Numbered from the stretch's first letter, positions 1-7,848 are shown. The stretch is DNA of 34,850 nt from Bacillota bacterium (GCA_017534115.1 JAFWDD010000009.1:1-34850), one strand, 5' to 3'. Made by a program: numbers and translations. Notes: generated from the letters alone by a model not told the origin.

Positions 1-487
1 TCACAACGGCCCCATAGCTTTGAGATACTCAAGAGGAACATACAAGGATATGGAATATCCTCTGGATGAAATAAAATACGGCAAATGGCAGGTTTTGGAA
101 AAAGGCGAAGATTTTGCGGTAGTATTTGAAGGCTCAATGGCTCAGACGGCTTTGAATGTATATAATAAACTCGCCGAAAAAGGTTTTAAACCGGAGCTGA
201 TAGACGCGAGATTTATCAAACCTGTGGATGAGGAAATGATAAATTCATTCAGAGGGAAATTTGATTATATATTCGTGATCGAAGATAATGTAAAGCATGG
301 GGGACTGACTTCCATGATAGAGGATTTCATGTCCGAAAACGAAATTTATGATGTGAAAATAAAGGGATTCACGATTCCCGATAAATTTATAGAACACGGA
401 AGTGTAGACGAGCTTTTCGCGCGATACGGGCTGGATGCCGAAAGCATATGCGAAAAAATCGAAGAAACAGTAAAAGCATTGGATTGA
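1..487 (+). CDS. dxs: 1-deoxy-D-xylulose-5-phosphate synthase, C-terminal part (5' end outside window)
   Basis: This is the end of the thiamine-diphosphate enzyme that joins pyruvate and glyceraldehyde 3-phosphate in the first step of the MEP isoprenoid pathway. The frame is open from base 2, so the start lies outside the window; 161 codons remain of a protein that usually has about 620. The stretch PIALRYSRG is the DXS form of a motif near the end of the pyrimidine-binding domain. The rest is the C-terminal transketolase-type domain, with DARFIKPVDEE and the EDN...GG segment typical of the family. The next gene, tlyA, starts 6 bases after the stop, so the two are probably co-transcribed. ispD, a later step of the same pathway, is about 10 kb downstream. 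Identification is firm. Confidence 0.95.
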   Translation, partial: HNGPIALRYSRGTYKDMEYPLDEIKYGKWQVLEKGEDFAVVFEGSMAQTALNVYNKLAEKGFKPELIDARFIKPVDEEMINSFRGKFDYIFVIEDNVKHGGLTSMIEDFMSENEIYDVKIKGFTIPDKFIEHGSVDELFARYGLDAESICEKIEETVKALD

Positions 488-493
488 TAAATA

Positions 494-643
494 ATGGCGA
501 AAGAAAGATTGGATGTAGTCCTTGTGAAAAAAGGTCTTGCTTCTTCCAGAGAGCTGGCGAAAGCCTACATAATGGAAGGAAAGGTTTTTGTAAATGACCA
601 GAAGGAAGACAAAGCCGGCAAGCAGGTTTCCGAGGATGCATAA
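494..643 (+). CDS. tlyA: TlyA-family rRNA methyltransferase, N-terminal S4 part (frameshifted gene, 5' piece)
   Basis: These 49 codons encode an S4 RNA-binding domain of the kind that begins TlyA (RLDVVLVKKGLASSRELAKA, then VFVNDQ and KAGKQVSEDA). TlyA proteins are 2'-O-ribose methyltransferases of rRNA. The frame stops at the TAA at 641-643, just where a normal TlyA continues with a short hydrophobic stretch and YVSRGG. That continuation is present in the overlapping frame starting at 640-643 (IIEVKGEKMKYVSRGG). Restoring one base between 637 and 641 would rejoin the two pieces into a protein of about 270 residues, the normal family length. I therefore read this and the next entry as one gene with a one-base loss. 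Loss through sequence error seems likelier than decay, because both halves are intact. Confidence 0.8.
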   Translation: MAKERLDVVLVKKGLASSRELAKAYIMEGKVFVNDQKEDKAGKQVSEDA

Positions 644-1305
644 TCGAAGTAAAAGGCGAAAAAATGAAATACGTAAGCCGGGGCGGATATAAGCTTGAAA
701 AGGCAGTCTCGGAATTTTCCCTGAATCTTGATGGGAAGACCTGCATAGATGTGGGAGCATCCACAGGAGGTTTTACGGACTGTATGCTGCAGAATAACGC
801 GGCAAAGGTTTTCTCCGTGGATGTGGGATACGGACAATTTGCGTGGAAGCTGAGATGCGACGAAAGGGTAGTTGTTTTCGAAAAAACGAATATCAGGTAT
901 CTGGAGCAGGAAAAGCTTGGCGAAAAATGCGATTTTGCTTCCATAGACGTGTCCTTTATATCCCTTACAAAGGTAATTGGACCGGTTTTGAACCTGCTTA
1001 AAGACGACGGAGAAATAGTCGCTTTAATAAAACCGCAGTTTGAGACGGGAAAGGAAAAAGTAGGCAAAAAAGGAGTTGTAAAGGAAAAATCCACACACAT
1101 TGAGGTTATGGAAAAAATAACGGATTTCGCATTTGAAAACGATCTTATTGTAAAAGGCCTGAGCTTTTCGCCCATAAAGGGTCCGGAAGGCAATATAGAG
1201 TACCTAATATATATGGGAAAAGATGGCGAAGGAATGACAAAAGAGGAAGCTCACCAAAGGATTTTGGATATGGCTGAGAAATCCCATTTGGAGTTAAAGG
1301 GGTGA
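643..1305 (+). CDS. tlyA: TlyA-family rRNA methyltransferase, catalytic part (frameshifted gene, 3' piece)
   Basis: This is the FtsJ-like Rossmann methyltransferase domain of TlyA. Visible family signatures are YVSRGGYKLEKA, the SAM-binding loop DVGASTGGFTDCML, DVGYGQFAWKLR, IDVSFISL and LIKPQFE. The first ATG in this frame is at 664, but coding clearly begins upstream: IIEVKGEK precedes it and continues the S4 piece of the previous entry. A start at 664 has no convincing ribosome binding site and would drop the RNA-binding domain. The gene ends 5 bases before the TTG of nadK, and the nadK ribosome binding site overlaps the stop region. In mycobacteria and Brachyspira TlyA affects capreomycin sensitivity; the role in this organism is inferred from family only. 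Confidence 0.85.
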   Translation: MEVKGEKMKYVSRGGYKLEKAVSEFSLNLDGKTCIDVGASTGGFTDCMLQNNAAKVFSVDVGYGQFAWKLRCDERVVVFEKTNIRYLEQEKLGEKCDFASIDVSFISLTKVIGPVLNLLKDDGEIVALIKPQFETGKEKVGKKGVVKEKSTHIEVMEKITDFAFENDLIVKGLSFSPIKGPEGNIEYLIYMGKDGEGMTKEEAHQRILDMAEKSHLELKG

Positions 1306-1310
1306 TATAA

Positions 1311-2165
1311 TTGAAAAAAATAGGAATCATTCCTAATTTTGATACGGATCCTGAATTAAAGGATACAAAAAAAATACTGGAATATATAAAATCAATAGAC
1401 TGTGAACCGGTTATGGCAAACCCGGCGGCTTCAATGCTTGGCAGCGAAAAAGCCGTAGACACGGAGGAATTATTTAAATCATCCGATTTTATTGTTGTAC
1501 TGGGAGGAGACGGCACTCTGCTCAAAGCGGCTGAAAAAGCGTCCATTTATGACAAGCCCATACTGGGAATCAATTTCGGCACAATGGGATTCCTTACGGA
1601 TTCCGAAAAGGCCGGAGCCGAGGAGTCTATTTTAAAGGCTGTCAACGGACAGTGCTGCATAGAAAAGAGAATAATGCTTTCCGGCTCTTTGTGCAAGCAG
1701 GGAATAACGGAGGAACATTACGCGCTCAATGATATATGCTTTTCAAGGGGCGTATTTGCCACAATGACAAAAATGACCCTGTATATTAACGGAGAATATC
1801 TTGAGTCTTTCAGAGGCGACGGAGTTATCATATGCACGCCTACGGGCTCCACGGCATACAATCTTTCTGCGGGAGGACCCATTATAAAGCCGAATACGGA
1901 TGTGGTCGTCATAACTCCCATATGCACCCATACTTTGAATAATAGAAGTATTGTAGTGCCATCTGAGGATGTTATTACCATAGAGATAGACGAAGGACTT
2001 AAAAGCGACGTGCTTCTGGCCATGGATGGAAAGGTTCAGTCCACTCTTAAGGCCAAAGACAGGGTCACAATAACTAAGTCACCCTATAAGGCGTCAATTA
2101 TAAAAACAAACGGGTATGGATTTTATGAAGTTTTAAGGATGAAGATTGAGGGAAAGGAAAGTTGA
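1311..2165 (+). CDS. nadK: NAD kinase
   Basis: ATP (or polyphosphate)-dependent NAD kinase, which makes NADP from NAD in the cytoplasm. The protein has 284 residues, the usual size. GGDGT, the nucleotide-binding loop with its catalytic Asp, is at residues 65-69. ALND and the TPTGSTAYNLSAGGP segment, both family hallmarks, follow. The start is TTG: GGGGTGAT at 1299-1306 sits 4 bases before it, and no ATG near the start fits. It lies 5 bases after tlyA and 3 bases before argR, so it belongs to the dxs–recN transcription unit. Nothing odd was seen in the conserved motifs. Confidence 0.95.
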   Translation: MKKIGIIPNFDTDPELKDTKKILEYIKSIDCEPVMANPAASMLGSEKAVDTEELFKSSDFIVVLGGDGTLLKAAEKASIYDKPILGINFGTMGFLTDSEKAGAEESILKAVNGQCCIEKRIMLSGSLCKQGITEEHYALNDICFSRGVFATMTKMTLYINGEYLESFRGDGVIICTPTGSTAYNLSAGGPIIKPNTDVVVITPICTHTLNNRSIVVPSEDVITIEIDEGLKSDVLLAMDGKVQSTLKAKDRVTITKSPYKASIIKTNGYGFYEVLRMKIEGKES

Positions 2166-2168
2166 CCT

Positions 2169-2624
2169 ATGAAATTAGCAAGACACAGTAAAATTCTTGA
2201 AATAATCGAAACAAATGATATTGAGACACAAGGCGAGCTTGCCGCTAAATTGAAAGAAGCCGGTTTTGACGTAACCCAGGCAACTGTTTCAAGAGATATA
2301 AGAGAGCTCAAGCTCACAAAAATCTCCAACGGCAAGGGCAGTCAGAAATATTCCGCAATGTCCGGCATAGACGCAGAAGCTTCGGAAAGACTCATAAGAG
2401 TTTTCAAGGAAGCTGTTGTTAAAATGGACTTTTCGGAAAACATTATAGTTATAAAAACTCTGGAAGGTATGGGCATGGCGGTAGCTGTTGCTCTTGACAA
2501 TATGCAGAATGATGAAATAGTCGGCACAATTGCAGGCGACAACACTGTATTCTGCGTTGTAAGGAGCCATCACCAGTCTACTGGACTTATTGAAAGACTT
2601 TACAAAATAATTCGTTCAGAGTAA
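2169..2624 (+). CDS. argR: Arginine repressor ArgR/AhrC
   Basis: Hexameric arginine-responsive regulator of arginine synthesis and breakdown. The 151-residue length is typical. An N-terminal winged helix-turn-helix carries the DNA-contacting segment QATVSRDIREL at about residues 37-47. The C-terminal oligomerisation and arginine-binding domain carries GTIAGDNT at about 118-125. Many ArgR proteins have two consecutive Asp in that loop (GDD); here the second position is Asn, which may alter arginine contacts but also occurs in other Firmicutes as far as I recall. The start is an ATG 3 bases after the nadK stop, with GGGAAAGGAAAG upstream. Position between nadK and recN matches other Firmicutes, where it is often called ahrC. 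Confidence 0.95.
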   Translation: MKLARHSKILEIIETNDIETQGELAAKLKEAGFDVTQATVSRDIRELKLTKISNGKGSQKYSAMSGIDAEASERLIRVFKEAVVKMDFSENIIVIKTLEGMGMAVAVALDNMQNDEIVGTIAGDNTVFCVVRSHHQSTGLIERLYKIIRSE

Positions 2625-2650
2625 TATTTGTTTCCTAAGGAGTGTTATTT

Positions 2651-4330
2651 ATGTTGGAATACATAAATATAAAAAATGTTGCCTTAATAGACGAAGCGGA
2701 AATATGTTTCGGAGAAGGCTTGAACATCATAACCGGAGAAACCGGAGCGGGAAAATCCATGCTTATTGATTCCGTTAATTTTGCTCTCGGCGGCAAGGCG
2801 GATAAAAGCTTTGTACGTGAAGGCGCGGAAAAAGCAATGGTGGAGCTGTGTTTTTCAAGCGAAAATGAAGATGTTCGAAAGTTTCTGTTGGAAAATGACA
2901 TTCCTGAGGACGAAAACATACTTATAACCAGAAGTCTGAACGATAAAGGAAGAAGCGTAAACAAAATAAACGGCGTATCCGTTACAGTATCTATGCTTAA
3001 GGAGATTTCAGAAGGACTTATAGACATTCACGGACAGCATGAACACCAGTCTCTTATCAACTCAGACAGGCAGAGACAGATACTGGACAAGTTCTGCGGA
3101 GAGAACTTTGCCTCTGTATTCCGGACATTTTCGGAAAAGTACAGCAGGCTTCTCAAGGTTGAAGATCAGCTTGAAAATCTGCAAAGCGCAGATATGGAAC
3201 AAAGACTGGACTTTATCGGATTTCAGATTAATGAAATAGAATCGGCAAATTTAAAGGAGAAGGAAGACGAAATTCTGTCCGACAGAAAAAAGATTCTTCA
3301 AAACGCGAAAAAGCTGACTAATTCGTTTGGAGAAACCATAGAAATTCTTTATGACGGCAGAGAAAATGTTTCCGACAAACTGGAAAAAGCTCTTTCATTG
3401 CTGGAGGATATAAAGAATATAGACTCCAGCCTCACAGAAAGCTATGAAGCTGTGGAAAGAGCATCCATCGAAATATCCGAGACCATGTATTCTCTGAAGG
3501 ATTATTTCAGAGGACTGGATCTGAATCCGGACGAGCTTTATGCGGTGGATGAAAGGCTGAATCAGATTTTTGTGCTGAAAAGAAAATATGGAAAGACCAT
3601 AGATGATATTTTCGAAAAGCTCAATGCTCTGAAAAAAGAAAAGGAAGAAATAGAAAACAGCCGTGAAAACATAAATTGTCTGAAAAATGAGCAGGAAAAG
3701 CTTATAAAGGAAACGGAAAGTCTTGCGGATGAAATTTCGGATATGCGTATTAAAACGGCAAAGAACCTTGAAGGCAAAATAGAAAAAGAGCTTAAGAGCC
3801 TTGAAATGAAGAATGCCGTTTTCAAAATAAAAGTTGACAGAAAAGAAAATATAACGTCAAAAGGACGGGACGATATAGAGTTTCTGATTTCACCCAATCT
3901 GGGAGAAACGGAAAAGCCTCTGGCTAAAATAGCTTCCGGCGGAGAGATTTCCAGAGTCATGCTTGCCCTGAAAAATGTCCTTTCCTCGGAGGATGACATA
4001 GATACGTTTATTTTCGATGAGATAGACACCGGAGTCAGCGGACGTACGGCCCAGAAGGTTGCGGAAAAAATGAACAGCATAAGCGGGAATAAGCAGGTTC
4101 TGTGCATAACTCATCTTCCTCAGATCGCCGCTATGGCGGATAAGCATTTCCTTATTGAAAAAGAGGTTGAGGGAGAAAAAACTCTGACAAGAGTTAAAGA
4201 TCTTGACAGAAAAGGCTCAGTGAATGAACTTGCGCGGCTTATGGGAGGCGCAGAAATAACGGAAGTTATTATGAATTCTGCGGAAGAGGTTAAAAGCCAG
4301 GCGGAAAACATAAAGAAATCCAAGGCATAA
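2651..4330 (+). CDS. recN: DNA repair protein RecN
   Basis: SMC-like ATPase that acts early in repair of double-strand breaks. The 559-residue length is normal. Walker A (GETGAGKS) is at residues 29-36, followed by a long charged coiled-coil centre from about 150 to 390. The ABC signature (ASGGEIS) is near 430 and Walker B (FIFDEIDTGVSG) near 453. I chose the ATG at 2651 because AAGGAG at 2637-2642 lies 8 bases before it; an in-frame GTG at 2642 overlaps that site and is not plausible. It is the last gene of the dxs–recN run. In Bacillus and many Clostridia spoIVB and spo0A come next; here they do not. No LexA-type box was recognised upstream. Confidence 0.96.
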   Translation: MLEYINIKNVALIDEAEICFGEGLNIITGETGAGKSMLIDSVNFALGGKADKSFVREGAEKAMVELCFSSENEDVRKFLLENDIPEDENILITRSLNDKGRSVNKINGVSVTVSMLKEISEGLIDIHGQHEHQSLINSDRQRQILDKFCGENFASVFRTFSEKYSRLLKVEDQLENLQSADMEQRLDFIGFQINEIESANLKEKEDEILSDRKKILQNAKKLTNSFGETIEILYDGRENVSDKLEKALSLLEDIKNIDSSLTESYEAVERASIEISETMYSLKDYFRGLDLNPDELYAVDERLNQIFVLKRKYGKTIDDIFEKLNALKKEKEEIENSRENINCLKNEQEKLIKETESLADEISDMRIKTAKNLEGKIEKELKSLEMKNAVFKIKVDRKENITSKGRDDIEFLISPNLGETEKPLAKIASGGEISRVMLALKNVLSSEDDIDTFIFDEIDTGVSGRTAQKVAEKMNSISGNKQVLCITHLPQIAAMADKHFLIEKEVEGEKTLTRVKDLDRKGSVNELARLMGGAEITEVIMNSAEEVKSQAENIKKSKA

Positions 4331-4388
4331 TTTTCGGTTATCAGTAATGGAAATCTTATACATAAATCTGATTTGCGAGGTATATGAC

Positions 4389-4417
4389 TTTACGGATAGA
4401 GGTTTTTGGATTATAAT
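4389..4417 (+). promoter_or_regulatory. Probable sigma-A promoter for the P-loop protein / radical SAM pair
   Basis: TTTACG at 4389-4394 (4 of 6 matches to TTGACA) and a perfect TATAAT at 4412-4417 are separated by 17 bases. It lies in the 140-base gap after recN and 54 bases before the next start codon, so the following two genes appear to have their own transcription start. No terminator hairpin was seen between recN and this promoter, so readthrough from recN is possible. Confidence 0.5.
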
Positions 4418-4470
4418 AAAAATAAGAGAATGAAATTATTGCGGTTTTAGATTTAGGAGGATAGATTAAA

Positions 4471-4884
4471 ATGATTCAGATTATTGCAGGTGAAAAGGGT
4501 CAGGGAAAAACAAAAAGACTTCTTGATATGGCTAATGAGGCCGGAAAGGTAGCAGACGGAAATATAGTTTTTATCGATGACGATAAAAGACATATGTTTG
4601 ATTTGAGTTATAATATCCGTTTTGTTGAGACTTCTTCTTTCATAATGGACGACCATAGAATGTTCTATGGCTTCATCAGAGGTATCCTTTCTCAGGACAG
4701 CGATATTGAGAAGATTTTTATAGATGGTATCAATAACATTATAAAGAAGATAACGCTTGAGGACTTTCTCAATTTCATACAAGAGCTTGAAAAGGTTTCT
4801 GTTGAATACGATGTAGACTTTATAATGATTATCAGCATAAAGGTTGAAGACCTGCCCGAAAGTGTTAAGAAGTATTTGATCTAA
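4471..4884 (+). CDS. Small P-loop ATP-binding protein, function unknown
   Basis: A 137-residue protein with a Walker A motif at the very N terminus (GEKGQGKT, residues 7-14) and a probable Walker B (KIFIDGI) near residue 75. There is no further domain, membrane segment or signal peptide. I recall similar short proteins in Lachnospiraceae and relatives that databases label 'twitching motility protein PilT'; that name comes from the P-loop only and nothing here suggests pili. The ribosome binding site AGGAGG at 4456-4461 is strong. The downstream radical SAM gene begins 4 bases after its stop, so the two are probably co-expressed. Whether it hydrolyses ATP is not known. Confidence 0.8.
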   Translation: MIQIIAGEKGQGKTKRLLDMANEAGKVADGNIVFIDDDKRHMFDLSYNIRFVETSSFIMDDHRMFYGFIRGILSQDSDIEKIFIDGINNIIKKITLEDFLNFIQELEKVSVEYDVDFIMIISIKVEDLPESVKKYLI

Positions 4885-4888
4885 GGGT

Positions 4889-5842
4889 ATGGGAAATTTT
4901 TTTTACAGAAAATATTCAGAGTACTTAAAGGAGGTTTACGGAGAAAAGGTTTACAAAATTCCTGTAAACCTTCCTGTTTTATGTCCGAACAGAGTTGAAG
5001 GATCTGGACCCTGCGCGTTTTGCGGAGATGTGGCAACCGGATTTGAAAGCCTTTCCAATCAGCTTTCTGTTTCCCGGCAGATTCAGACTAACATGGAATA
5101 TATCGGAAAAAGGTATAAGGCGGAAAAATTTATCGTGTATTTCCAGAACTTTACCAATACCTATATGCCATTGGAAGAATTCGAAACCTACATGAATCAG
5201 GCTGATTTGCCCAATGTTGCAGGTATTTCCGTTTCTACTCGTCCTGACTGCATAAGAGCAGAATATCTGGATGTACTGGATAATATCCGGAAGGAAAAAG
5301 GCTTTGATATTACCGTTGAGCTGGGACTTCAGACCGTAAACTATAAGGTTCTTAATAAAATCAACCGTATGCATACCCTCGGAGAGTATATAGACGCTCA
5401 TCTTATGGTAAAGAAATACGGTTTCAAGGTATGCACGCACATGATGCTTAATCTTCCCGGAACGGATATTGATGACGCCATAGAGGGAGCCAAAATTCTT
5501 TCTGCGATGAAAACGGATTTTGTAAAGCTGCATTCTCTGTATATACTCAAAGGTACTCCTTTCGAAAAGGACTATTTGTCCGGGGATTTGGAGGTTTGCT
5601 CATTTGAGGAATATACGGAAAGAGTTATTGCTTTCCTGGAGCATTTAGACCCCGATACGGTTGTGGAGAGGCTTTTTGGGCGCGCGCCGAAGGAAAAATC
5701 TGTTTTTGAGAACTGGGGACACAGCTGGAGAAAGCTGCAGGGTATTCTGGAACAGAAAATGTTTGAAGAAGGCAGTTTTCAGGGAAAACAATACAATTAT
5801 CTTAACGGAAAAGCAGTCAAAAAGTTTTTCCAAAATGATTGA
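4889..5842 (+). CDS. Radical SAM protein of the YtqA/YhcC family (TIGR01212 type)
   Basis: A 317-residue radical SAM protein. The iron-sulfur cluster cysteines are C32, C42 and C45 within LCPNR...PCAFCG, the unusual spacing of the YhcC/YtqA family rather than the common CxxxCxxC. The N-terminal YRKYSEYLKEVYGEKVYKIP, VSTRPDCI, and the VELGLQTVN stretch are also family-typical. The Bacillus subtilis member YtqA has been linked to the wobble-uridine side chain of tRNA (an mnm5-type route together with the methyltransferase YtqB); no ytqB homologue is next to this gene, so that role is only an inference. The ribosome binding site is weak (AAGGG directly before the ATG), which suggests translational coupling to the upstream gene. 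Confidence 0.88.
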   Translation: MGNFFYRKYSEYLKEVYGEKVYKIPVNLPVLCPNRVEGSGPCAFCGDVATGFESLSNQLSVSRQIQTNMEYIGKRYKAEKFIVYFQNFTNTYMPLEEFETYMNQADLPNVAGISVSTRPDCIRAEYLDVLDNIRKEKGFDITVELGLQTVNYKVLNKINRMHTLGEYIDAHLMVKKYGFKVCTHMMLNLPGTDIDDAIEGAKILSAMKTDFVKLHSLYILKGTPFEKDYLSGDLEVCSFEEYTERVIAFLEHLDPDTVVERLFGRAPKEKSVFENWGHSWRKLQGILEQKMFEEGSFQGKQYNYLNGKAVKKFFQND

Positions 5843-5852
5843 AATTATATAT

Positions 5853-5884
5853 ACAGGCGGGAGTAAAATTCTGCCTGTTTTTTA
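5853..5884 (+). terminator. Rho-independent terminator after the radical SAM gene
   Basis: ACAGGC at 5853-5858 pairs with GCCTGT at 5873-5878, and the stem can be extended inward by a G·T and a G-C pair. It is followed by seven T (5878-5884). It lies 11 bases after the radical SAM stop codon and closes that unit before the carD promoters. Confidence 0.85.
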
Positions 5885-6011
5885 GGTTTGTATTTTGAAA
5901 AACCCGCGATATTCAGCGCAAAATTAATCTGTATTGAAATTTTTGTTATATTTTTTATGAAAAACAAAAAAGGGGTCGGAAAAAAAGTTTTATAAAATTT
6001 GTATAAAGTAA

Positions 6012-6040
6012 TTGACAAGTAAAACATAAATTGATAAAAT
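6012..6040 (+). promoter_or_regulatory. Sigma-A promoter P1 of carD
   Basis: Perfect TTGACA at 6012-6017 and TAAAAT at 6035-6040 with a 17-base spacer. Transcription would start near 6047, leaving a leader of about 75 bases before the carD start. It is one of the closest matches to the consensus in this window. Confidence 0.75.
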
Positions 6041-6047
6041 TAATCCT

Positions 6048-6076
6048 TTGCTTTATTTTAGAATGTATGTTATAAT
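6048..6076 (+). promoter_or_regulatory. Second, extended -10 promoter P2 of carD
   Basis: TTGCTT at 6048-6053 and TATAAT at 6071-6076 are 17 bases apart, and TG at 6068-6069 makes an extended -10 (TGTTATAAT). It starts 8 bases downstream of P1, so the two promoters lie in tandem and partly exclude each other. Confidence 0.6.
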
Positions 6077-6120
6077 GTACATAGTTATAATAAATTCCTA
6101 AAGAGAAATGAGGTGAGGGA

Positions 6121-6606
6121 ATGTTTGTTGTTGGCGATAGAGTTGTATATCCCATGTACGGCGCGGGAGAAATAGAAGATATAGAGACTAAGGAAATAGA
6201 CGGCGAAGAGAAAGATTATTACGTCATAAATATACCGAACGGAAGCTTGAAAATCCGCATATCCGTAACGAAAGCTCCGTCTCTTGGGCTCAGATATGTA
6301 AACGATATAGATTTTATAGAGAAGTCGATGAGAGATGTTTCCCTGACGCCCGTTGAAATGCACGATAACTGGAATCAGAGATATAAAACAAACATGGAAA
6401 AAATGAAAACAGGAAAGCTCACAGAGGTTGCCACTGTTGTGAGAAATCTTCTTGTGCGGGAAAATGAGAAAGGTCTTTCCGGCGCCGAGAAGAAGATGCT
6501 CAATAACGCCCGCCAGATTGTCATCAGCGAGATCGTATACGCTCAGGACAATATGGAAAAGGACGCGGCCGAAAAATTCATGTCGGAGGCTTTGTTTTCA
6601 AAATAA
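6121..6606 (+). CDS. carD: CarD/CdnL-family RNA polymerase-binding regulator
   Basis: A 161-residue protein of the CarD_CdnL_TRCF family, which binds the RNA polymerase beta subunit and, in characterised members, steadies the open complex at promoters. The N-terminal Tudor-like RNAP-interacting domain begins GDRVVYPMYGAGEIEDIE and contains YYVINIPNGSLKIRI. The C-terminal helical region (about 75-161) is the part that contacts DNA in actinobacterial and myxococcal members. The ribosome binding site is AGGTGAG just before the ATG at 6121. It has two tandem promoters of its own and is followed by the PIN/TRAM gene after 55 bases with no terminator between, so both are likely on one transcript. 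Confidence 0.93.
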   Translation: MFVVGDRVVYPMYGAGEIEDIETKEIDGEEKDYYVINIPNGSLKIRISVTKAPSLGLRYVNDIDFIEKSMRDVSLTPVEMHDNWNQRYKTNMEKMKTGKLTEVATVVRNLLVRENEKGLSGAEKKMLNNARQIVISEIVYAQDNMEKDAAEKFMSEALFSK

Positions 6607-6661
6607 GTACATGGTTTATATAGAGAAAAATTTAATAAGATAGGAGGGAGGTGCGTTAAGC

Positions 6662-7720
6662 ATGTCTAAGCTCTTTCGGGGCGTATTAAGTTTTATTATG
6701 GCTTTGATAGCCTACGGTATTGTATATGTAGTTTTTCACATATTCCCCTTTGAGCTTGAGAGATTGAATTATGACATTGTTTGGTTTGGCATTCCTGTAA
6801 TAGTAGGTATCATATTTTATATATTCTTTTCATCATCCATAACAAATAAATTCTTTGAAGGTTTGTCAAAAACAGTGGAAAATATCAGCAAAATAAATTC
6901 TAAGGAGCTTTTATCCGGAGTAATCGGTGTAGTAATTGGTTTGGGAATAGCGAATCTTCTCGGTCTCGCATTTCACGGTCTGGGTATTGTAGGCACAGTA
7001 ATCGTTATACTTTTAAATATTATTTTCGGATATGTAGGATATAAGGTCGCCACCGCCAAAAAGGACGATATGAACTTTAATATCCTCAAGGAGAGAACAA
7101 AAAAAGCCGCTCAGCCGGCTGTACGGAGCAAAATCCTTGATACAAGCGTAATCATTGACGGGAGGATCAAGGATATTCTTGAAACAGGCTTTGTTGAAGG
7201 CAAAATTATCATTCCCAACTTTGTTCTTGACGAACTAAGGCATATTGCCGACTCGGCGGATTCCATGAGAAGGAACCGTGGGCGTCAGGGACTGGATATT
7301 CTGAAAGAAATTCGGAATAATCCTCATAATACAGTAGAAATAGTTGATTTTAATACCGATGATGATCTGGAGGTAGATGTAAAGCTTCTTAAAATGGGGG
7401 AAAAACTGGATGCGTTTGTGGTTACCAACGATTTTAATTTGAATAAAGTCGCAGAGGTTCACGGGGTCAGAATTCTCAATATAAATGACCTTGCCAACGC
7501 TATCAAACCCATAGTCTTACCAGGAGAAGAGATGAAAATCACTATTGTGAAATCCGGAAAAGAGGCAGGACAGGGTGTTGCCTATCTTAATGACGGAACC
7601 ATGATTGTGGCGGAAGGCGGAGAAAAGCATATAGGCGAAGAAATGAATGTTGTCGTAACAAGCGTTCTTCAGACCTCTGCCGGCAGAATGATTTTCACAA
7701 AACTTCTTGCTTATGATTAA
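6662..7720 (+). CDS. Membrane-anchored PIN/TRAM domain protein (YacL type)
   Basis: A 352-residue protein with about four N-terminal membrane segments (roughly residues 8-28, 40-57, 82-103 and 108-128). A PIN nuclease-like domain from about 155 to 280 follows, with acidic residues in LDTSVIIDGR, VLDELRHIAD and TNDFNLNKVA. The C terminus is a TRAM domain from about 287 to 350. PIN domains are Mg-dependent RNases in many settings and TRAM binds RNA, but the activity of YacL proteins has not been settled as far as I know. In Bacillus subtilis yacL sits directly before ispD; here the same partner is kept but 3.2 kb of other sequence lies between. A strong AGGAGGGAGGTG site precedes the ATG at 6662. 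Confidence 0.92.
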   Translation: MSKLFRGVLSFIMALIAYGIVYVVFHIFPFELERLNYDIVWFGIPVIVGIIFYIFFSSSITNKFFEGLSKTVENISKINSKELLSGVIGVVIGLGIANLLGLAFHGLGIVGTVIVILLNIIFGYVGYKVATAKKDDMNFNILKERTKKAAQPAVRSKILDTSVIIDGRIKDILETGFVEGKIIIPNFVLDELRHIADSADSMRRNRGRQGLDILKEIRNNPHNTVEIVDFNTDDDLEVDVKLLKMGEKLDAFVVTNDFNLNKVAEVHGVRILNINDLANAIKPIVLPGEEMKITIVKSGKEAGQGVAYLNDGTMIVAEGGEKHIGEEMNVVVTSVLQTSAGRMIFTKLLAYD

Positions 7721-7746
7721 CGGCAGGACAAAAATTTCAGAGTATA

Positions 7747-7778
7747 AAACGGTACAGCGGTTGTTGTGCCGTTTTTTT
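7747..7778 (+). terminator. Rho-independent terminator after the PIN/TRAM gene
   Basis: A stem of about ten pairs (AAACGGTACA at 7747-7756 with TGTGCCGTTT at 7765-7774, one G·T) with an 8-base loop, running into seven T at 7772-7778. It separates the carD–PIN/TRAM unit from the accessory unit that follows. Confidence 0.88.
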
Positions 7779-7819
7779 GTATTATATGTATTATAAATGA
7801 ATTTTATGCAGTTTTTGTA

Positions 7820-7848
7820 TTGTATTCATTATCCGGATGTGGTAAAAT
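7820..7848 (+). promoter_or_regulatory. Probable promoter of the surface-protein leader
   Basis: TTGTAT at 7820-7825 and TAAAAT at 7843-7848 are 17 bases apart, with TG at 7840-7841 giving an extended -10 (TGGTAAAAT). The start of transcription would be near 7855, about 205 bases before the surface-protein start codon. No better promoter lies between the hairpin at 7986-8017 and that gene, so its transcript must pass through the hairpin. Confidence 0.5.

Noticed and set aside
387-1193. Long minus-strand frame of 268 codons opposite dxs/tlyA
   Set aside because: It lies across the recognised dxs and tlyA coding sequence, is poor in family-like motifs and has no ribosome binding site. Many other long minus-strand frames in the window are similar shadows of AT-rich coding DNA.
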